Shown: piece after piece, positions 34,336-46,300 of the stretch | How positions within the stretch are numbered: position 1 is the stretch's first letter | How the letters are laid out: the number at the start of each line of letters is the position of its first letter | Translations under genes and position numbers: made by a program | Assembly: GCA_959347315.1 (NCBI GenBank) | Contig: OY365822.1 | Coordinates: forward strand, 8,336,809-8,400,808 | Origin: Bimastos eiseni | Taxonomy: Eukaryota; Annelida; Clitellata; Crassiclitellata; Lumbricidae | Reading direction: 5' to 3' | Length of the DNA stretch: 64,000 nucleotides | Notes under the pieces: model-generated | Seen by the model: the letters and a program-made list of their open reading frames with translations, nothing else | Database searches by the model: none | What the model was told of the DNA's origin: nothing

Positions 34336-34804
34336 GTGGTGTTGTATTCGATAGTAAAAACTACCTCGAACGCTCAACCAATCGAACAGTTTAACTTGTA
34401 CCATTTAATGCTCTAAATTGCCAGAATAATAAACCAAAAGCATGTTATATCTGACCACACATAGCTCAGTAGGCATGGTGGCTGAGCAACTGATATCTAG
34501 ACTCTGCAGCCAGGTTCCTACATTTGTACATTAAACGCAGGTTTGAACCGTGCAAAACCTTACAGATATTGTCTTAGACAAAAATTCCCTCAGAAGCCCA
34601 ATACACTTGCTGACTGCCTCCCTGGCAACACAGACACACATACATTGGAACCGTTGGACAACATTGGGTCAATGTTAGACAATGTAGGTCTAACATTTTT
34701 GGAATCAATCGCAGTGACCAAAGACTCATCTATACAAATGTCTTCGTTTTGGAACCAGATGGGATGACATGGATTAGGGCATGACCAAGTAGACAACTTC
34801 CACA

Positions 34805-35175
34805 GAGTACCGAATCAGGGTATTTCGATGCATTATTTGCCGGATCCGGGTACGAACCAAATAGTAGTGGCAACTCTGCCCCGGCTAGTAGCATCCACAA
34901 ATGAATCTAAAAATTTGCGACTTTTGTCACTTTGGCCGTTTCACATGATGAATAATAATTAGCAGAATAAATGTTTGTGCCTTTAGCAACAATAATTACG
35001 GCATAAAATGTTTGATTTTCGTATCTAGATTGTTAAATGTTTATAAAGAAATTATCGAATAAAATTTTTTTGTTTTTAACTATTTGTGCCTGTGATACTT
35101 GCAGAGGCGAATACTTCCAAATAGTCCCGAAAAACGTGATATTCGGCCGAGGCGATTTCCAGTTATACCCTAACA
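34805..35175 (-). mobile_element. Dispersed repeat family D, copy 2
   Basis: Inverted copy of the repeat at 13.2-13.6 kb, about 370 bp. Open frames over it (for example 35037-35234) are spurious. Confidence 0.75.
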
Positions 35176-36249
35176 TGGATGTAAAGTTTCATATGAGCAC
35201 TGCCCGAAAACAGCAGGTGATCCGACCAATCTAGTGTCTGCAGTTCCTTTTAGAAGCACGTTTAAGCCAGAAACAGAAAACCTTTTGCAATGCCTGTACA
35301 CCTCAACAAGAATTACAATGTTTTTGAACCCTGAACACTATGGTCAAAGCACATTACGCGTTAACATTTGCAAAGGGCCACAACACTACTCAATGAAGAT
35401 TCAAGATTAATTTATCATGCTACATGTTCAGCTGTGCTTCAAAAATTTAATAACAGTTTTGGTTGGGCAGATTGCAGGACTGATACTTTTATACCGGAAA
35501 AATCATGTGATTGCATAACTGATGATTAGAATAGCCCTGGTCGAAAACAAAACACAGACAACGGAAAACTAAATCCAGTGATTAAAATTGGTCAAAAACT
35601 AAATCCAGTGATTAAAATTGGTCGTAACCACGAAATGCACGGTTGCGGCGTCATCTGTTGCTAAGCAACAAAACCACAAGGCATAGGTTTCCTCTTAGTC
35701 ATCCCTATTCCCTGAAACAGTGACAGTGCATGGAATTGTTCCCTGTTTCCAATCGGTGTTTCCCATAGGAGTTTCCCGTCGTCACTCAAAACAATGCGAT
35801 GGCTCCATCTGGTGTTGGACAGACGAACCGACACCAGAGACTTATCACAGAAACAGGCAGCGGGGAACCGGTCAGGCTCACGCGGAAAACTGTCCGGGAA
35901 CGGAGAGGCGCGGCGCACGAGGCTCCATCTCGAGGGAAAAATTGTAAGTCTCCTCCTCTTCCAGAAGCTTAGACGTATCAAGGAGATAGCACGTCACCTG
36001 TAGTAACATCATCGTTCATGGAGTTGTAATGCTTGTCTGTCACCACAATTAGAAGCCAAATTCTTGTTGGTTAAGTGATTATTTGTCAGCTCTTGGTCAT
36101 TTTATCCCAACAGGGAGAAAGACTGTAATGTCCAATTGAAATTATATGTTTTTGCGCTAGAAGGAGCCGCTTGGGACCATGCCTTTATAAAGCACTATTG
36201 GCAGAGACTTATAATTGATGAATCCATAATCAAATCACTAATAAAAAGT

Positions 36250-36490
36250 ACAAACAGCAGTGGACTTGGCTAAATATTCACACCCATGACAATTGTGTCT
36301 TCTACCTGATAGCCAGTTTCGAATCCACGCTAGTACCTGCCTTCAAATTTCACATGCTTGCAACTTTTTAGCAAGCCATTGTCAAATGCCTTGGCAAATT
36401 CTAGGTAGAAAATATCTACAGGTTTTGCCACCATCCATACTCGTATAGACCTCTTCAATGATCTGTTCAAACTTAGTCAAAGATGCTTTA
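36250..36490 (-). mobile_element. LINE reverse-transcriptase motif A remnant
   Basis: On the minus strand, after EEVYTSMDGGK, a one-base frame change gives VDIFYLEFAKAFDNGLL, which is the RT motif A block (F-x-DFAKAFD) of LINE polymerases. A further frame reads WIRNWLSGRR. Broken by frameshifts and stops. Confidence 0.65.
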
Positions 36491-36689
36491 TCACTCCCCC
36501 AAAACTATACTATGCCACCACTACATGGTCTACACCATCCCTTAAAACCCCTAGACACTTTAGTGAAGAGCAATAGAGTATGCAGTAAGTGACTGGGAAA
36601 CCAGTACAGCTATTCGATAAAGTGTCAACACATCCAGCCATATAACATCCTCTACAGTTATCAATTAATCAACCAATGCAATTTATCCA

Positions 36690-36790
36690 GTGCTTCTTCA
36701 AGATAACTGTTCAGCGGCACTCCCGACCCAGGCCCTGTCATACGGGGAAGTCTTGAGAAGCTTATAGAAAGAGTTATTAGAGTTATTAGA
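36690..36790 (-). mobile_element. SINE B/LINE 3' tail, diverged
   Basis: Same block order as the 43.5-kb copy (a GACAGGGCCTGGGTCGGGAG segment on the minus strand), ending in a decayed tail. Confidence 0.55.
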
Positions 36791-36857
36791 GGAGCATTAC
36801 ATAGAGTCCCAATCTGAAGAATGTACTCAAATTCTAATGGTGCTATATATATATATT

Positions 36858-37072
36858 CTGAAATTTGATATCGCCCTTCTTCCAACATTTTTTTGGTCAG
36901 AAGTGCACACGCCTCGACAGCGCAATTGCAGTTGTACTGTAGAGCAATTGTGCGCAAAGGACTTGCTCAAGGTCCCTACACAGTGACGCCTTGGTCGAGG
37001 GTCGAACCCGCTCACTCAGCGTACACTGAGTGTTACGGGCCAACTGCTCTAACCAATCGGCCACTGTACCAC
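36858..37072 (-). mobile_element. SINE family A copy
   Basis: Minus-strand copy, head near 37072 and tail at 36858 next to a short AT dinucleotide run. It is nearly colinear with the copies at 32.5 and 53.7 kb. Confidence 0.85.
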
Positions 37073-37734
37073 ACAGAAGTGTTCCTAAGCCATGCCAAGC
37101 CGAAGTGAACAACCAACCTTTGGCATGTGGTCTATCTGGTAGGAGACTTGCTGAAAATGCCGGATTTCACCAATGACTTGTGTTATCTATTAAAAAAGAA
37201 TACACAATAAATGGACTTTCACTTCAATGAACTCATTCCGTTGCTACATAAATAATATCAGTTATCTATGTAATTGTAATAGAACACTTACATAGCACCA
37301 CTTGAGATCAGAGGCGCTCCCAACTCAGGATACAAATAAACGTAGCAGAGGAGAGCCTTGTTTCGCCTCCAGATGGCGGTAGGGGAAGAGATAGCAGCTC
37401 CTCCCCAAGAGGGGCAGACTGTGCCAGCTGGTGAAACCCACGTGTAGCATCGCTGGCCCAGTAAGGAAATTAGACTAAGAGTGCAAGCTGCGTCTCGTGC
37501 ATCTCTCTGCGTCTTAGATAGCACACATATCCCAAAACTTATAAATTTCCAGTAAATTACTTGTAAACCTAATTAAAAAATGGATAAATTATAGATAAAT
37601 TTAAGAGATTTAACTCTCAGATTAGCACAGTCCTTACATGGAGACCTCAAATGGAGAGGAACGCATTCAAACGACCAGCAGTGGTGAGGACACTCACCCA
37701 ATCAACTCATTGAAGAATAAGCAACGAGGTGTCT

Positions 37735-37860
37735 GTTGCCGCAGTGTGTTTGCAGGCATTTCAATAAAGTTACATACTTACTTCTTTGATTGTTTATATC
37801 TGATGTTGCTGTAGCACATCTGCAGGCGGTTCAATAAAGCACACACTTACTTACTTAACT
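37735..37860 (+). repeat. TTCAATAAAGTACATACTTAC-type tail, two copies in tandem
   Basis: Two units, each with TTTGCAGGC/CTGCAGGCGG followed by TTCAATAAAG and an ACTT-repeat tail. Related units are at 50012-50075 and 60500-60560 (plus) and 61606-61655 (minus). The ACTT tail suggests a retroposed element. Confidence 0.55.
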
Positions 37861-38044
37861 AAGTCAATGTAACGAATATAAAAGCATATAAAATCATTTT
37901 ACTGGTGATTTGATTCAATGTAAGAGCATTCTCATTTGAATCTCAAAGAGTGAATACTTTAATAGTTGAAAAATTAATACGTTAATTATATTGTTCTCTG
38001 TATGCTGAACTGGATTGACCTCTCTGTCAATTTAACAGACTGAC

Positions 38045-41000
38045 CATTCTCATCTTTGAGAAGTTGATAAGACCATCCTCAGTGATGTTCGATGTTCCCT
38101 CCTCAATAAACGACAGGTCCGTAAGGTACATTCCGAGATATGGTATGCAGGGAGGATCACACCTGGCACAGAAGCAAGCGGCAGGTAAGTATGTAAGACA
38201 CAGGCACAAATCAAAGGAAAAAACCATACGGATCAATGAGAAAATCAATTATCAGAATGGCTCAGCTGCATAACAGATTTTTAATGGCATAATACTTAAA
38301 AAACTAACTTTCTCAATGAGATCTTCCCCCTTACCTATTGGATGGAGCATTTGCTCAAACATTTCTATGGTGTAGACACCACTGGCCATAAGGAGCATGG
38401 AAAGTACAGACTATTTCATCAGCAAAATCACAAACAGTAACACTTAATACAACACTTGGCAGAAAGTCACTTTGATGGCGTTTGCATCTGAACATTTTTT
38501 TATAGCTCTTTTGCAGAAGCTTCTAAAAGGTAGTGTTTGATCCATCATGTGGCACGGTGGCTGATCAGCTAGTGGTCGGCCCATAACATTCAGTGTGCGC
38601 TGAGTGAGCGGGTTCGACCCTCGTCCGAGGCATCAATCACTGTGTAGGGACCTTGAGCAAGTCCTTCGCGCACAATTGTTCTGTGCATTTGCGCTGCCAA
38701 GGCGTGTGCACTTCTGAGCAAAAGATGTTGGAAGCAGGTCGATATCAAATTTCAAGAAATATCAAATAAATATCAATATAATTATAAATTACTAACACTG
38801 CGCACAAAATCCCAAATTCATAGCACCTAAACTGAGCCGCAAACAGGATTCAGAAGTTGACTTTGCCCCATTTGTCACAAGTACTACTGGGGGTCTCTCA
38901 GGCTATGAACGCGGCATCAGCTGTCATCCACATAAAGTCGTCACATAGTCTGTATCAACCATCAAGTTGTAATACAGATAATGCCTTCTATTCACATAGC
39001 CTCTCAGTTACAGTACATTACACTGACTAATGTAATCAAGGTTAATACAAACCGGTGCAGGGCATCTCGCATGTTCTTAAATCTTCCGTCGGAAGACACG
39101 AGAGTCTGAAGACGGTCGATTGTTTGCCGAGTCTGAGCCAACAGAACAGTCTTTCAAAACTTTCTTCACAAAACAACTCAGCAAAAGCTACATTCAAATC
39201 ACATTTCCCATCCATGTATTGGGGTGCAGAGGTGGTAATAGATGAATGGTAACACACTGGTATGAAGAGCAGAACATCAAGCAGAGAGTTGGATCGGCAT
39301 CCATTACCCCCTCAAGGTTGACTCGGCCTTCCATTTGCTAGGGTCACATTGGTAAAATGAGAAGTAGGACAGATGGGTGCCTGGTAGGCTGCCATGGAGT
39401 TAACCTCGATTCCTGTTAACCCTTTTATCGTTAGTTACTACTGTGTCATGTAACAATGTGTAATCTTACTAGGAACTAGTCAGTTTGAATTAATCAAGAA
39501 AATGTAATTATATAGACTTCGAATACAGCACAGCCTGTCAACTACAGATGGGAATCGGTTGGTTGGGCCATGACACGGTTGACGAAGCCAGACATCTTAC
39601 TGGCCTCTCTGTCAGGTTCCTCGGTCTCTCCGTCTGAATTGAGATCGGTTGGTATGATTGCCAGATCGCACACCTGCATACATACATCTCAATATGGCAG
39701 CAGATGTCAATGAATGTGGCATATCTGTGGCAAGGTAGTGATCGCCTGCAGTAAACTGGTCACCTGTTTAGAGATCTTCTCCCAGGTTTTCTTGAGTCGA
39801 TAGACGGCGCTGTTGACGAAGGCCGCACAGATCTGAAGGACGCCGTTGTAGTTATGCATGCAGCAACAGATGTCAGCAACGACCGTCCACTTCTCGATGC
39901 AGGCAGCACGCTCCTGGACCGTCTGACGACAGACGATCTGGTTCACCACTAATCGACTCGCCTTTCAACAAGACATCGACAGAAAATTGTAGGTTAACTG
40001 TAATTGTAAAGTTAATTGTAAGAAATGTGTCTCTGTAAGTTGCAACTGTAAAATGTAACTAACCAGGGGCGGCAATCCCATGGAGAGGGTCGAGGGGGAC
40101 AAGTCCCCCCACCTTTTACAGAGACATTTTCTACCCCTCTCATTGGGTGTCCTCCCACCTGTCAAACGAGATCGCCACCTCTGACTGTAACTTTAAGTTA
40201 ATTGTAAGTATTGCACCTTTGTTTTACAAGTTTTACAGCAGTGGTGGCTCAGAACGTTCCCACGGAGAGACCGAGGAACCTGACAGAGAGGCCAGTAAGA
40301 TGTCTGGCTTCGTCAAAATTGAAAATGGACTAGAATCTGGAGGGGCCACCGAGGAGTCGCCACAAAATCAGATGGTCTGGGGGTGGGGGGCACAGGTTCC
40401 TCTTGGCATCTCTCTGTAGCAACAAATGACTTTAAGACTGATTTGTATCACCAAGAGTTGGGTGGGAGCGCCTTGAAGTAGACTTCTGTTCTTAAGAGGG
40501 TCACCGTATAAATGTTAAAATGAATGAATAAATGAATGAACATTTTAGAAATCTTGTGTTTTCTACCAGACATTTCATATAGCCTGGCAAATAAGCATGC
40601 TTGAATAAGCCAGTGCCATGCACTTGACTTTCGAGTGGCACTTCAGAAGTTTAGAGTTGATGATTACAATTAGAAAGTCATGTGTCTTTTGTGAAAGTTT
40701 ACATGTATTTCTGTCTTTATAAAAAATAATGACTTCTAAGCAATGTTTCACATGCAGTTCGCAATAGTTAAATATAATGTAGATTCCTATGACCAGGCAC
40801 AATAATTGTAAATACATGTAATGAATAAATAAATGTAAATTTTTCACGCTGTGCTTACTATACAGTATATACAACACATATTATTTACTACGTATACAGA
40901 TACAACACAAAATGAATTTACACTGTGCATACAAAAACTGCAGCAAATATTATTTACGATGTATTCGAATGCAACTCAGATGATTTTACACCGGTGCTTG

Positions 41001-43388
41001 CTTGCTCACCTCGTTGAAGCGCTTACTAACAAGCAGAACGTGTGGAGCTTTGACTGCTTTGTCTGGTTTCATCCACGACTGGTTCAACAGTTCTCTGAAT
41101 GAACAAATACCCAAGCAAAGGCTATGACATTCACCAGACAGCACCAGCGTACTTGAGGGCGATTTCTAGTATGTAGACGACTGGTCACTTAGAATCTCAT
41201 GTGACGGTCACCATGTCTGCATGCATTTCGGCAATGCATATGCATAAGTATGTATATACTGTAGATATTATGTAAACAAAATATTTACATACTACTGCTC
41301 AAAGTGCTGCAAATAGATGTGAGTTGACTCATGCATCAAAGAGGGCTAATGAAAGGCACCAGCAATTACTTATTCACAACAAGACTGACCACAGCAAATT
41401 AAGAGCTGGTCCAAAGGTTAAAGGATGTTTCGATAGAATCACGCAGAAGACAGAAACAACAATCCAACTAACAGGAAGATCCACATCATCCGTCAGCCTT
41501 CAACCGAAATCCGTTTGATTGATAGATTGACTGATTTATGATCATGGTTCCAGCAAATTGGCGACTATTTCAGCTTACTGTGCAGTGTTCAGCTAACTGA
41601 CACTTAACATCATATAGGTAAGCGCAGAGTAGATATCTTGAAGGGGTGCTATATAAATGTTCTATCACATTACATTACAATTGAGTAACATTTCTAAGAG
41701 ATTATTAACAGCATGCAATTTTCACATTTGCAACACACAAGAATCAAAACTGTAGTAACGATTACAACAGCGCTAAAAAAAACCAGTCCAATGGGGGACT
41801 CTGTGGGCAGTTCCTTGAGTAGTAATAGGTGGCGCCAGTATGCACATAGGTCTAAGAAATTTTTTTAATATTGGCATGAGTTGTTTATTTATGTTGTTCC
41901 GATCGATGGCTGGCGTAAGAATTATAATTATGGATAAATACATAAATTTTATAATCTGGCTAACGTTTTGATTACTTTTGCGTGAAGAACATACAGCACA
42001 ACAACCAATCAACATCAAGCACACAATTTTACCTCGGGTAGCTTACACACATTTGATACTGGCGCCATCTATTTCACAGAGTTCCCCATAGAAAACAAGA
42101 AACAAATCTGGATAATAGATATTGAAAAACACCTTTATGAGCTGAAAACTCAACATTCGGATAAAACATTCGGTTAATGAATTCAAAGTATTCTGGGTTG
42201 TAAAGGCCATGAAAAATGTTAGAGAAGGTGAGCATACTCGCTGCGAATAGCCTTGAATATCTGGTGGTCAAGGTAGGTCATCTGTTCTGCGATTTCCATC
42301 GGCGACAGGGTATTGAAGCTCTGCTTTGGCGACACCTAAAACATCATACCATCATTCTGAATGTATCTATTATCATTCATAAGAGTTATTTGATCAATAT
42401 TATTTATAATATATTACCATCTATAATATTTATCTTTTAACATTTATAATATTAATATTCACCGCATCTCCAATACTCATAATTTAGAGCTTTTATAGTA
42501 TTTTTTTACTGAGTTACTAATAATTTAATCAACAAACTTCAACTGATCTGCAACAGTCCTAAACACAACACACGACTCTTTTCAGCCTAGTTTTGCTAAA
42601 AGACTTTAACTTTATTTAGGCCAATGCAGAAAGCGCCTCTGAGTAAATATCTTGAAGGGGCGCTATATAAATGCCCGATTGGATTATATCGGTTGATGGC
42701 AACAACGTTGGGAAATCGTTTGGTAGAAAAAAATCCAGGTTCAGATTTAGTAGAAATAAAGACAATAAATGTGTAAGGAAATAGCATTCAGTTGGACCTG
42801 ACAGGCAGTGGCAGCTCTGGACCTCTCCAACAGAGGAGCCATGCAGGACCGGGAAACCTGACAGGGGCCAGTTGGAAGCCTGGTTCCATCAAAACTGAAA
42901 GTGGACTAAAATCTGGAGTGGCTGTAAACTAAGTTGGTAGGTCATTGGCCCTCTTGGCCCCATCTGTGCAGCCAAAACTGCAGACAAGATACAAATAAAG
43001 GCTGATTATCTACTACATACTTATTAATTAATCTGCTCTAGGGTCATGGGTGCTAGGAGCACCTGTTAAGAACATTAGAATACTGTTCTCTTGTTACGAG
43101 CTTAGCTGGGCGGGCTTCAGCATGAGATGGAGTGCTCCTGAGTAGCAACCCTGTCCATTATTAAAATGCAGAACAAATTCTATGGACCAGCTGAAACCTA
43201 ATTACCTGCGAAGGAGCGAGTAGAAGCTCGAGGTCGACCTTCGGTCTGAAAATGTCAATGTTTTTGGCAAGAATCTTCGACAGGCCGAGCGCCGTCTTGT
43301 GTTCGGAGGATGTTACGTTACAGTTGGTAATGATGTCGTCGAGAATCAGTTCAACTTCTGACCTCAGCAAATGGTCCTCCACAAAGTC
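38045..43388 (-). CDS. RASGRF: RasGRF exons: CDC25/RasGEF catalytic domain
   Basis: Six exons in phase. 43388-43206: [18 protein letters not shown]. 42335-42238: [18 protein letters not shown]. 41094-41010: [18 protein letters not shown] and KRFNE. 39961-39764: [17 protein letters not shown] and [18 protein letters not shown]. 39132-39053: [19 protein letters not shown]. 38162-38045: [18 protein letters not shown] to NFSKMRM, then GTCAGT. These hold the catalytic core and the hydrophobic pocket that opens Ras. The family continues with about 50 residues (HIIREIRQFQQ and on). I did not find this downstream to 26 kb, so the last exon is diverged, hidden by repeats, or lost. Confidence 0.93.
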
Positions 43389-46300
43389 CTTGAAAACATG
43401 AACACGACACTGCCTGGTATACACAAGACTGCCTTCTTAGAAGTAGCAGGATTTCAGTTATAACACAACTATCTATCTATCTAAGCAATTCATATAGCGC
43501 CTCATAAAGATAACTATTCAGAGGTACACCTGACCAACGCCCGGTCAAAGAGGAAAGTCTTGAAAAGCTTATAGAAAGAGCTAGACAGGTCTCGCGGGTG
43601 AGAATGCAGGTCAGATGGGTTCATACTTGGATGGATGATGACTAGATGCAAGACAAGGTGTTGAAGAAGAAGCAGAAGAACAACAGCAATTGCTAAATCT
43701 TCCTGAAACAGCCATGGGTTTTAAATGTTGCCGACTTCATTTTCTCAGCCTTGGCATACGAGGCCATTCCTCACCCCACCCATCTCATCTTCTTGTCGAC
43801 AGGGTATGGTCAGTGCACTGATAATAGCTGAGTTGGCTGGGGTGGAGCAGAAATCTTAAACCAAATTTCTGCCCTGACGGAGATTTGAACCCTCGACCTC
43901 TCAATTCCAGTACGCTAACCACTACACACATCGAGCATGGTGTTGAAACATTACTATAAATCATGCACAAAATGTAGTATAACTTATAGAATTGACATAA
44001 CATCAAACACAGCAGTCGTTGATGACAATAAAGCCAGTCTTTAAAGTGGGTAATAAATTGACTACAACTGTCAGAATTCTTAAATGTAATTGTTAACCCT
44101 TAATCTAACGATTTCTATAGCTCAAGCATCATGACGTCTAAGACATCAACCATGATGGACCCTTTCAATATGCATACTAGCATGCATATACACAGTATCA
44201 ACACATTTATATGACACGTTTAAAACAGTCGATGAGAAGCGACGAGGTAATGCAATGAGAAGATGTTAATATGTAGGGTTAATCTAGGACAAGTCATGGC
44301 AAGATGCAACTTAGGGTGCATCCCATCAAAGTTCTGAGCCATGACACAGAGTGCGCCCACGCTCAGCTCCTGAACAAGAGTTTAAACGAGCAGATTAAAG
44401 TCGAGCATATGAACTGGCAAGCTGAGCCAAGTCATGAAGAGATACATTTAGAGAAAGATTATACAAGAGGAATTGTGATCATGACTATGTTCTTTTCCTC
44501 TAGTACTGATTGCATTGCATTTCAGCAGTGTTACTGATCTTAAAACCAAAAACTCTGAATGGTGATGCCTACTATATACAGGAAGAGCTCAAAGGCTCGT
44601 AGATGGCCGCCTCACCTGTAGATGTCTCTGTATCCAGTGTTGGAGAAGAGTAAGGACCCTTACTGTGGCCGCGTGGCTTCGAGTGATATGGCTAACAACA
44701 TCACAGGGACCTACACAGCAGATCAACAGTTTAACTCAGCAGTTCCAGTATTTTATTTATGATTGCATCCGATGTAAACTTGTGCCAACTGGCAATATAG
44801 ATTAAACAATCTTAATTGACCTAGTGTCTACTGAACCCAGACACGTGTGACCAGTACTTGATATTATACACAATGCAATAAGGCAGTAATTGTGCTCACA
44901 AAAATACCCACACACATATCTGTCTGAACACTGCATCAGAAAACATACTCAACTATGGATATCCCCAATACTGCATGTCGTTACAAAACAATTCATTTTC
45001 ATTCATTTATTCACTACGAAAATTTATATAGCGCCCCTTCAAAGTTACTACTCAGGACCGCTCCTGACCCAACCCCGGCTGATAAGAAAAGTCTTAAGGC
45101 TACTGTAAAATGCATCTGAACGAAACCTAGGTAATTGATTTTATTTCCTTGTTTAAATGTTTATAATCTGCGGTTGTTATTTTATTATTAATTAATTGGA
45201 TATAATTATAGACATTCTCACAGCAACCTGTGAGTCTGCTAACCTGCTCTGCGATGTAGATTGGCGGCCTTACAGCCGTCTTTAGAAATGAAAGAACCGG
45301 TTTTGGCTGTGGCACTGCAAGCACTGTCTGGTGTAGTGTCATGCCTGCAGAGAAATCAACATAAGAGACTGTGAGCACTATAAATACAGATTACACATAA
45401 TGTAAGATGCAAGAACTTCACTACTGCTTGCACTACGGCAAGGCCAGTCCCAAGCCTGAATAAAGGAGGAGGGCAATGCTAATGATCTATGCTACCACAA
45501 AGTGTCGTTAAACTGCAGCTACCAATACTGTAAGATGTGAGTAGAAATGTTGAGCAATGCTTAGGGCTCAATTAGACAGCAAAATGGCAGATAGAAGCAC
45601 TAATAATTCAACATCATATGAAAATGCATGGCACGAAATTCTACCACTAAGTTTTTTTAATTTTAAAATGCTAACAGAAAGCATACTGTAATTTGTTATC
45701 AAAACTCAATTTTTGCAGTGGTAATTGATTCAACCAAAAAATGTTGGAGGGTCTCAGATCTAAACTGTCCCAGATGTCAAGTAATGTGGTACAAGAGGGA
45801 ATTTTACAGCGTAGCAAAACGCTTGGTCGATATTCATGCAATTGCAAGTTCGACATCATGTGACAGCCCCAGGCAAGTTGTCTCGATCACTGAACAGTAC
45901 ATTTTGGTAGTGGGACAAACTGGGAAGCAAAAAACAGGTTCCGCAATTTACTTGTCCCAAGTTCCAGACCTTGGAATCCGTCTATTACAGAGTTGATGTA
46001 GTCCTACGGATAGGAAATGAGACAGTTAGGCTACTCGCTTTTACTTTTCCTTGCCTAGCGGAAGGCTTGCCCTCTAACATGGAGTGCAGAGGCACAAGCA
46101 TTGTGCTCTACCATTAAGCGCTAATTCTAGTGATTTCTGTGGCTTCAATCAGTTTTCAATCTTTTTGTCATCATCTGGTCTGGGTTTGTGAGTTCAGTTT
46201 ATGAATTCAGCACATATTAAACCATCGTTTACAGTTAGCTGCGGACACTCTGGCCCATTGACAAGAGAAATTTCCTTGAAGTTTCCCTTTATACGTTCAG

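Larger units (their letters stand above)
26330..38044. other. Intergenic and/or RasGRF 3' region, 11.7 kb
   Basis: Between the GTF2H2 start codon and the last RasGRF exon found. It holds MITE 2, the 1-kb possible transposon, SINE A copies, LINE fragments and family D. GTF2H2 5' UTR exons and the RasGRF terminal exon(s) should lie here, but I could not identify them. Stretches 28.9-30.6, 31.0-31.9, 33.2-34.2 and 35.2-36.2 kb show only AT-rich DNA and short chance frames. Confidence 0.6.

Noticed and set aside
35661..35981. Minus-strand frame of 106 codons as RasGRF C-terminus
   Set aside because: No match to the terminal RasGEF helices and no splice site in phase 0 at the needed place.
36661..37112. 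Several short frames on both strands with RSAHAS/QLQLYCRAI-like products, also at 32.5 and 53.8 kb
   Set aside because: All are translations of the family A SINE.
38611..38620. Functional tRNA gene
   Set aside because: Only an A-box-like segment and a B box are present. The acceptor and anticodon stems do not form and the unit is repeated with a SINE body.
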